From: Catellatospora coxensis | GTDB lineage: Bacteria > Actinomycetota > Actinomycetes > Mycobacteriales > Micromonosporaceae | Assembly (NCBI RefSeq): GCF_016862635.1 | Contig: NZ_BONI01000020.1 | Span: forward strand, 49,219 to 113,218 | Reading direction: 5' to 3' | DNA: 64,000 nt | Shown: one piece after another, positions 57,920 to 64,000 of the stretch | How the letters are laid out: the number at the start of each line of letters is the position of its first letter | Numbering within the stretch: position 1 is the first letter of the stretch | Program-made: the position numbers and the translations under genes | Notes under the pieces: model-generated | What the model was told of the DNA's origin: nothing | The model's input: the letters and a program-made list of their open reading frames with translations, nothing else | Database searches by the model: none

Positions 57920-60568
57920 TCACCCTAGCTGCGCGAGCGCCGCGTCGATGCGAGTCACGTCGGCTTGCGCCGTGGCGAGCCGCTCGCGCAGCTTCGCGAC
58001 GACCTGCTCCGGCGCCTTCGCCAGGAAACCCTCGTTGCCCAGCTTCGCCGTGGCCTGCGCGATCTCCTTCTCCGCGGCGGCCCGGTCCTTGGTCAGGCGG
58101 GCCCGCTCGGCGGCCACGTCGATGCTGCCCCGGGTGTCCAGGGACACCGTCACCCCGCCGGCGACCGCGACCGTGCCGGTGGCCGTGAAGCCGTCGCCGG
58201 GCACGTCCAGCCGGGCCAGGAAGCGCATCAGCGGCTCGTGCGCGGCGATGCCCGCGGCGGCCAGCCCGTCGAGCTGCGCGGCCACCCGCTGACCCGGCTT
58301 GAGGCCCTGGTCGGCGCGGAAGCGGCGCACCTCGGTGACGACCCGCTGCAGCGTCTCCAGCTCCGCCTCGGCCGCGTCGTCGACCAGCGCCGGGTTCGCC
58401 GCCGGCCACGCCGCGACCATCACCGAGGCGTCGCCCTCGGCCTTGTTCAGAGCGCACCACAGCTCGTCGGTGACGAACGGGATGACCGGGTGCAGCAGGC
58501 GCAGCAGCTGGTCCAGCACGTGCCCCAGCACCCGGCGGGTGCGCTCGGCCGCAGCGGCGTCGTCGCCGGTCAGCACCGGCTTGGCCAGCTCCACGTACCA
58601 GTCGCAGACGTCGTCCCAGGCGAAGTGGAACAGGCTGTCGCAGACCTTCGCGAACTCGTAGTTCTCGAAGTACTCGTCGACCTCGGTGATGGTGTGCTGC
58701 AGCCGGGACAGGATCCAGCGGTCGATCGTCGACAGCTGCGTGGGCAGCTCGCCGTCGGTGTGCGCGCCGTTGATCAGGGCGAACCGGGTGGCGTTCCAGA
58801 GCTTGTTGCAGAAGTTGCGCGAGCCCTGGCACCACTCCTCGCTGACCGGCACGTCCGAACCCGGGTTCGCGCCGCGGGCCAGGGTGAACCGGGTCGCGTC
58901 GGCACCGAAGCGCTCGATCCAGTCCAGCGGGTCGACGACGTTGCCGAACGACTTGCTCATCTTCTTGCCGTACTGGTCACGGACCATGCCGTGCAGCGCC
59001 ACGGTCTTGAAAGGCACTGCCGAAGGGCTGTCCTTTTCTTTCATCGCGTACAGGCCGAACATCATCATCCGGGCGACCCAGAAGAACAGGATGTCGTAGC
59101 CGGTGACCAGCACGCTGGTCGGGTAGAACTTCGCCAGGTCGGCGGTCTGCTCGGGCCAGCCCAGCGTCGAGAACGGCCACAGCGCCGAGGAGAACCACGT
59201 GTCGAGCACGTCCTCGTCCTGCCGCCAGCCGTCACCGCTCGGCACCTCGTCGTCGGGGCCGACGCAGACGACCTCGCCGTCCGGGCCGTACCACACCGGG
59301 ATGCGGTGGCCCCACCACAGCTGGCGCGAGATGCACCAGTCGTGCATGTTGTCCACCCAGGCGAAGTAACGCTTGGACAGCTCCGCGGGCTCGATCTTGG
59401 TGCGGCCGTCGCGCACCGCGTCCCCGGCGGCCTTGGCCAGCGGGCCGGTGTTGACGAACCACTGCAGCGACAGCCGCGGCTCGACCGTCGTCTTGCAGCG
59501 CGAGCAGTGCCCCACCGCGTGCAGGTACGGGCGCTTCTCCGCCACGATCCGCCCCTGCTCGCGCAGCGCGGCGACGACGGCGGGGCGGGCCTCGTACCGG
59601 TCCAGGCCCAGGAACGGCCCGTGCACCGTGATGATCGCCCGCTCGTCCATCATCGTGATCGAGGGCAGGTTGTGCCGCTGGCCGATCTCGAAGTCGTTCG
59701 GGTCGTGCGCCGGGGTCACCTTCACGCAGCCCGTGCCGAACGCCGGGTCCACGTGCGCGTCGCCCACGATCGGGATGCGCCGGCCGGTCAGCGGCAACTC
59801 CACCTCGGTGCCGATGAGGTGCTTGTAGCGCTCGTCGTCGGGGTGCACGGCCACCGCGGTGTCACCGAGCATCGTCTCGGCGCGGGTGGTGGCGACCACG
59901 ATCTCGTCGCTGTACCGGATGGAGACCAGCTCGCCCTCGTCGTCGCTGTGCTCCACCTCGATGTCGCTCAGCGCGGTCAGGCAGCGCGGGCACCAGTTGA
60001 TGATGCGCTCGGCGCGGTAGATCAGGTCGTCGTCGTACAGCTTCTTGAAGATGGTCTGCACGGCCCGCGACAGGCCCTCGTCCATGGTGAACCGCTCGCG
60101 CGACCAGTCCACGGAGTCGCCGAGACGGCGCATCTGCCCGAGGATCGCGCCGCCGGACTCGGCCTTCCACTGCCACACCCGCTCCACGAACATCTCGCGG
60201 CCCAGGTCGTGACGCGACAGACCTTCTGCGGCGAGCTTGCGCTCCACCACGTTCTGGGTGGCGATGCCCGCGTGGTCCATGCCCGGCAGCCACAGCGCCT
60301 CGAAGCCCTGCATCCGCTTGCGGCGGATCAGCGAGTCCTGAATGGTGTGATCGAGCGCGTGGCCCACGTGCAGCGAACCCGTCACGTTCGGCGGCGGGAT
60401 CACGATGGCGAACGGCGGCTTGTCGCTCTTCGCGTCGGCGTCGAAGTGACCGGCGGCTACCCACTGCTCGTACCGCCGCTGCTCTACCTCGCCGGGCTGG
60501 TACGCGGCGGCAAGCTCGGACGAGGACGGGGCGCGCGGCTCGCGCGGCTGCTGGCTGTGTTCGGTCAC
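57920..60568 (-). CDS. valS: Valyl-tRNA synthetase
   Basis: The 882-residue class I synthetase has HIGH in [23 protein letters not shown] in [14 protein letters not shown], an editing domain and a C-terminal coiled coil ([20 protein letters not shown]). No T-box is visible upstream. First gene of valS-folC-DUF4233. Confidence 0.97.
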   Translation of the reverse strand: MTEHSQQPREPRAPSSSELAAAYQPGEVEQRRYEQWVAAGHFDADAKSDKPPFAIVIPPPNVTGSLHVGHALDHTIQDSLIRRKRMQGFEALWLPGMDHAGIATQNVVERKLAAEGLSRHDLGREMFVERVWQWKAESGGAILGQMRRLGDSVDWSRERFTMDEGLSRAVQTIFKKLYDDDLIYRAERIINWCPRCLTALSDIEVEHSDDEGELVSIRYSDEIVVATTRAETMLGDTAVAVHPDDERYKHLIGTEVELPLTGRRIPIVGDAHVDPAFGTGCVKVTPAHDPNDFEIGQRHNLPSITMMDERAIITVHGPFLGLDRYEARPAVVAALREQGRIVAEKRPYLHAVGHCSRCKTTVEPRLSLQWFVNTGPLAKAAGDAVRDGRTKIEPAELSKRYFAWVDNMHDWCISRQLWWGHRIPVWYGPDGEVVCVGPDDEVPSGDGWRQDEDVLDTWFSSALWPFSTLGWPEQTADLAKFYPTSVLVTGYDILFFWVARMMMFGLYAMKEKDSPSAVPFKTVALHGMVRDQYGKKMSKSFGNVVDPLDWIERFGADATRFTLARGANPGSDVPVSEEWCQGSRNFCNKLWNATRFALINGAHTDGELPTQLSTIDRWILSRLQHTITEVDEYFENYEFAKVCDSLFHFAWDDVCDWYVELAKPVLTGDDAAAAERTRRVLGHVLDQLLRLLHPVIPFVTDELWCALNKAEGDASVMVAAWPAANPALVDDAAEAELETLQRVVTEVRRFRADQGLKPGQRVAAQLDGLAAAGIAAHEPLMRFLARLDVPGDGFTATGTVAVAGGVTVSLDTRGSIDVAAERARLTKDRAAAEKEIAQATAKLGNEGFLAKAPEQVVAKLRERLATAQADVTRIDAALAQLG

Positions 60569-60652
60569 CCGCCAAGTCTACGAAGCGCTGCTGGGTCCAC
60601 CGCTGGCAGGCCATCGCTTGCTAGGCTCCGCGAGTCGGCGGAAGGTGGGCAC

Positions 60653-61360
60653 ATGTCAGAGCAGGACGCGAAGGTACGCCAGGAATCGGCGGCGCCGGAA
60701 GCCGTCGAGATCCCGCAGTACGCCCGGCCGGCCGTGCGCCTGATGCCCGGCCCTGACCCGGCCGAGCCCGCGGACGAGCCCGCCGCGCACAGCAAACGCC
60801 GCCGCTGGACCCTCACCGCGATGGCCGTGCTCGGCGCGGGCGCGGTCGCGGCCGCGTTCACGCTCGGCCCCACGCTGATCCGGATCACCCAGCAGAACGA
60901 CGCGAAGCTCACCATGCCCGAGAAGATCGGCGCGATGGTCCGCGACGACAGCCCCGCGGCCAAGGACACCGCCGGCTACCTGCTGACCGCGCTCGCCGCC
61001 GACATCGAGCTCGACACGACCGCCACCGGCATCTACACCGACCCGGCCGAGGGCGCGGCGAAGAGTGTCATGGTCTTCGGCGGCACCACCACCATGTTCA
61101 GCCCCGAACGCGAACTCGACACGGTGCTCAAGCTGATGGAGGACGAGACCGGCGGCGTCACCGGCCTCACCGAGTACGACCCCGGCGACCTGGGCGGCGT
61201 CCTCAAGTGCGGCGCCGCCGACGCCCCCGACGGCAAGATGGCCGTCTGCGGCTGGGCCGACCACGGCAGCCTCGCCCTGGCCCTCTTCCCCGGCCGCACT
61301 CCCGCCGAAGCCGCCCCCCTCATGACCACCATCCGCACCACCACCCTCACCCGCCCCTGA
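60653..61360 (+). CDS. Hypothetical single-pass membrane protein
   Basis: This 235-residue protein has a cytoplasmic N-terminus (1-50), a basic stop (SKRRR), a membrane helix (LTAMAVLGAGAVAAAFTLG, ~54-72) and an extracellular domain with a possible Cys pair in VLKCGAADAPDGKMAVCGWA (~185-204). Related proteins occur widely in actinomycetes without a role. It is divergent from valS. Confidence 0.72.
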   Translation: MSEQDAKVRQESAAPEAVEIPQYARPAVRLMPGPDPAEPADEPAAHSKRRRWTLTAMAVLGAGAVAAAFTLGPTLIRITQQNDAKLTMPEKIGAMVRDDSPAAKDTAGYLLTALAADIELDTTATGIYTDPAEGAAKSVMVFGGTTTMFSPERELDTVLKLMEDETGGVTGLTEYDPGDLGGVLKCGAADAPDGKMAVCGWADHGSLALALFPGRTPAEAAPLMTTIRTTTLTRP

Positions 61361-61370
61361 CCCCGCCCTC

Positions 61371-61434
61371 CGCGTTGATCATGGACTTATGGCACGGTTC
61401 GACGGCGTGTCGCTGCCATAACTTCATGATCGAT
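61371..61434. repeat. Family 2 palindrome, copy c
   Basis: Matches copies at 12537-12600 and 12625-12687: CGCGTTGATCATG, ACTTATGGCACGG, CGGCG and AACTTCATGATCGAT in the same order and spacing. It lies ten bases after the stop of the preceding gene. Confidence 0.82.
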
Positions 61435-61487
61435 AGCGGCCGGTGGGTGCCCGCCGGGCCGCCCGTAGGCAGCCCGGCAGGCGACGA

Positions 61488-62510
61488 TCAGCCGAGGCGG
61501 TCGGTACGGCCGGTCTCGAGGATCAGCACGTAGGCGTTCATGCGTACCGGGCCGAGGGTCAGCAGTTCCCAGGCGAGCAACTCCCCCGTGCGGGGGTGGA
61601 AGATCAGCAGGTGCTGCTGGCCGTGTTCGCGGTCGTCGAACGTGACAGCCAGCCCGTCGCGGCCCGCCCGGTCGGTCACCTCGCCCCGCCAGCGGAACCC
61701 CGGCACGTCGGCGAGGATGCGCAGGATCTCCGCGCGGGTCTGCCGCGCGACGGCGTACCGGCCGAAGACCTTGCTGGTCTGCTTGCCGACGGCACCGGCG
61801 GCCCCCAGCTCGGTCATGAGCATCCTGGACAGCTCCGGCCGCGTCGAGGGCAGCGCCGCCGGCTCGAACGGCGGCAGCGTGAGGGCGTCGGCCGAGGCAG
61901 TGGCCGAGACCTGCAGGCGGCCTGCCCAGTAGTCACGTGATGCCTGGTCCGGGTACTCGCGTTCCCCCATGACGGTGGTCTGCCGACCCGGCTCGCCGGC
62001 CGCCCACCAGACCTCCGTCTCCTCGGAGAAGGCGACGGAGAAACGGCCATCGGGCGACGTCATCACGGGATCACCCCACACCTGCCTCCGGTGGTAGGTG
62101 AACCTGCCCACGCTGTTCTCGTACGCCGCGTCCACCAGCGTGTCTGCCAGCGCCCGCAGCCGGGGCCCCGCCGCCTCGTCCGTGCCCGGCTGGTACGCCA
62201 CCGGCACGAGCACCCGGCCCGCCGCCGCACCAGGCGGATCGGTCGGGCCCGGCTCCACCTCGACGAGCACCTCCGACGCCGCGATCACGGCCATGGCACC
62301 CGCAGCCAGGGTGATCGCCCCGGTCGCGAGGACCATGCGCCGCGGCAGCCGGGCGTCGCGGCGCACGGCTGCCGGCCCGGCGTTCGGCTCGGCGGTCGCC
62401 TCCGCCCAGGTGATCAACTCGGCCGCCGAGAGCCGGGGCGCCTCCGGCGGCGCGCCACGTGCCGGGTCGGCAGGGCCGAGCAGGGTACGGGTGCGCTGTA
62501 CTCCGAACAT
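61488..62510 (-). CDS. ECF-sigma-linked membrane protein (CU044_5270-like)
   Basis: This 340-residue protein starts at ATG 62510 after AAAGGA. N-terminal ~60 residues are cytoplasmic, followed by a membrane helix (MVLATGAITLAAGAMAVIAA) and an extracellular region with ALADTLVDAAYENSVGRFTY and GEVTDRAGRDGLAVTFDDRE, the layout of CU044_5270 proteins. It lies 11 bases after an ECF sigma gene; such partners often serve as anti-sigma or sensor proteins (inference; no zinc anti-sigma motif seen). Confidence 0.8.
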   Translation of the reverse strand: MFGVQRTRTLLGPADPARGAPPEAPRLSAAELITWAEATAEPNAGPAAVRRDARLPRRMVLATGAITLAAGAMAVIAASEVLVEVEPGPTDPPGAAAGRVLVPVAYQPGTDEAAGPRLRALADTLVDAAYENSVGRFTYHRRQVWGDPVMTSPDGRFSVAFSEETEVWWAAGEPGRQTTVMGEREYPDQASRDYWAGRLQVSATASADALTLPPFEPAALPSTRPELSRMLMTELGAAGAVGKQTSKVFGRYAVARQTRAEILRILADVPGFRWRGEVTDRAGRDGLAVTFDDREHGQQHLLIFHPRTGELLAWELLTLGPVRMNAYVLILETGRTDRLG

Positions 62511-62521
62511 CTCAGGTCCTT

Positions 62522-63064
62522 TCACGATCGGGCCAGCTTGCGGTGTGGCAGGGACGGGGTGAGCGGGGCGGACATGGCGGCGGTGAGCCGTCCCCGGGCA
62601 CGGTGCAGCCGCACCGCCGCGGTCGTACGGCTGCAGCCGAGCACCTGCGCGGCCTCGGCGACCGTCAGCTCCTCCCAGCCGATCAGGCGGAGGATCTCCT
62701 GGTCCAGGTCGGACAGCGAACGCATGGCGGCCCGGACGTCGGCCACCCCCAGGGTCGCGTCGGCACCTGCCGAGCCGGGCTCCCGCAGGGCGTCCGCCTC
62801 GGCGATCGGCACCTGCCGGCCGGCGGACCGGCGAGCCCGCCACTGGTTGGCCAGCAGCCGACGAGACACCCCGTACAACCAGGGCAGGCAACGGTCGGGC
62901 ACCTCATCGCGCCGGCGCCAGGCGACCGCGAACACCTCCTGCGCGAGTTCGGCCGGTCCGTCGCCGTCGGCCAGGCGACGCCTGCCGTACTGGAGGATCT
63001 GCTGGTAGTGGTCGTCGTAGATCTTGGTAAACCAGCCTTCGTCGCGGCCGGGCGGCGGGCCCAT
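62522..63064 (-). CDS. ECF-type RNA polymerase sigma factor
   Basis: This 180-residue protein has region 2 at ~12-75 (FTKIYDDHYQQILQYGRRRL, LPWLYGVSRRLLANQWRARR) and region 4 at ~110-165 (LSDLDQEILRLIGWEELTVA, CSRTTAAVRLHRAR helix-turn-helix). It directs transcription of an unknown regulon, probably including its own operon with the downstream membrane protein. Confidence 0.92.
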   Translation of the reverse strand: MGPPPGRDEGWFTKIYDDHYQQILQYGRRRLADGDGPAELAQEVFAVAWRRRDEVPDRCLPWLYGVSRRLLANQWRARRSAGRQVPIAEADALREPGSAGADATLGVADVRAAMRSLSDLDQEILRLIGWEELTVAEAAQVLGCSRTTAAVRLHRARGRLTAAMSAPLTPSLPHRKLARS

Positions 63065-63220
63065 GCGAACTCCCTACTGCGATGGCGATCGTCACCCTGC
63101 TTGTGTCGGCGGCGGCTCGATGATTACCGGCGGATTCGAGAACCGCGCGCCGAGGGGGGACGCCTGCGCCCGCGGGCGGCGGGACACCACCGGGGCTCAG
63201 CATCGAATAGCGTCACGGAC

Positions 63221-63991
63221 GTGGTCCATACCCATGATGTGACGGTCGACGGGACGCGGCTCACGAAGCGCTACGTCTCCTGGGACCGAGATGAGCCTCT
63301 CCGCGAGTGGACGGCACTCCGGCTGGTCCACCGGCACGAACCCGACCTGGCGCCCGAACCCCTGGACGCCGACCTCACCGCAGACCCGCCCACGGTGACC
63401 ATGTCACTCCTGCCCGGGGAGCCGCTCTCCGGCGGACTCGGCACCGCCCAGTCACTCGCGCTCGGCGCGGCCCTCACCCGGTTGTGGGGCATACCGCACG
63501 ACGAATTGGCCGAGGCCTGGCCGTGGTCCGACGACCTCGGTTTCGCCCGGCGGCTGACGGAGGGGCCGCGACCTGACAACGTCATCGCCGCCGCGGCGTA
63601 CGACGCCGCTGTGTCCTGGTGGGACGGCCCCGATCCGGAGCTGCTGAGCCGGCCACCGGCCGCGACGGTCATCGGGCATCGTGATCCGAACCTGCCCAAC
63701 TACCTGTGGGACGGCAACCGGGTGCGCATCGTCGACTTCGAGGATGCCGCGGTCTCCGATCGCGCGATGGAACTGGCAGTCCTGTCCGAGCATCTGTCCC
63801 TGCGCACGACGGACACCGAGGCGTTCTGCGCACGATTCGACGTGGACGGCAACCGCCTACGCGCGGGCCGGCGGCTGTGGGCGATGTTCTGGCTCCGGCT
63901 TGTGCTGACCGAGGGCCGGTCCGCCCACCGCAACCCGCCGGGCACGGTAAAGGCTCAGGCCATTCGTCTCCTGGACCTGCTACGCGCTTGA
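63221..63991 (+). CDS. Aminoglycoside phosphotransferase-like kinase
   Basis: This protein of about 256 residues starts at GTG 63221. The catalytic loop is VIGHRDPNLPNYLW (HxDxxxxN) and the metal-binding segment VRIVDFEDAAVSDRAMELA, as in APH/choline-kinase-fold enzymes. The Gly-rich N-lobe is short. Such proteins phosphorylate small molecules or antibiotics; nothing in the neighbourhood identifies the substrate, so resistance should not be assumed. Confidence 0.82.
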   Translation: MVHTHDVTVDGTRLTKRYVSWDRDEPLREWTALRLVHRHEPDLAPEPLDADLTADPPTVTMSLLPGEPLSGGLGTAQSLALGAALTRLWGIPHDELAEAWPWSDDLGFARRLTEGPRPDNVIAAAAYDAAVSWWDGPDPELLSRPPAATVIGHRDPNLPNYLWDGNRVRIVDFEDAAVSDRAMELAVLSEHLSLRTTDTEAFCARFDVDGNRLRAGRRLWAMFWLRLVLTEGRSAHRNPPGTVKAQAIRLLDLLRA

Positions 63992-64000
63992 ACCGGATAC

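Noticed and set aside
57965..60652. Long plus-strand frame opposite valS
   Set aside because: Only its last 235 codons (from 60653) form a plausible gene; the rest is antisense to valS.
63221..63991. Calling the terminal kinase an aminoglycoside resistance gene
   Set aside because: Only fold-level motifs are visible; many such kinases act on other substrates and no resistance context is present.

Overview
The window is high-GC DNA with GTG/TTG starts, many 4-base ATGA/GTGA gene overlaps, several -10 hexamers lying 6-7 bases before the start codon (leaderless genes) and an actinobacterial-type ultrashort-stem T-box. Gene content and order point to a filamentous actinomycete, probably Micromonosporaceae; the family assignment is inference.

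Most of the minus strand is a conserved actinobacterial housekeeping order. Read from high to low coordinates it runs valS-folC-DUF4233, ndk, ileS, plsC, a radical-SAM pair, RNase E/G, rplU-rpmA, obgE, nadD-rsfS-phosphatase-lipoprotein-degV, comEA-comEC-holA, lepA-nudix, hemW, hrcA-dnaJ. rpsT lies on the plus strand between holA and lepA. Lineage-specific material is inserted at the joints. About 3.1-8.7 kb holds an enoyl-CoA hydratase, a lysozyme-like protein, a phytanoyl-CoA dioxygenase and two chaplin-like repeat surface proteins. About 18-24 kb holds small hypotheticals, a decayed thyX, a GntR regulator, a subtilase and an HTH protein. About 34.4-36.8 kb holds four tandem paralogous lipoproteins. 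About 46.9-54.1 kb holds a terpene synthase, a Fic protein, a PASTA protein and a SWIM-finger pair. The last 3 kb carries an ECF sigma factor with its partner and an aminoglycoside-phosphotransferase-like kinase.

RNA-level regulation is well represented. trpS has a complete ribosome-mediated attenuator: an 11-residue leader peptide with two adjacent Trp codons, a protector hairpin, an antiterminator and a terminator. ileS has a translational T-box with an AUC specifier. hrcA-dnaJ sits behind a CIRCE operator. The fic gene has a 19-bp palindrome just before its start.

The least expected signal is three dispersed intergenic palindrome families of 81, about 64 and 59 bp. Copies within a family keep constant or nearly constant length. 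In the 81-bp and 59-bp families the two arms carry matched compensatory changes, and one pair of the 64-bp family sits in a perfect 42-bp inverted repeat. No tRNA, rRNA, CRISPR array or intact transposase was seen.
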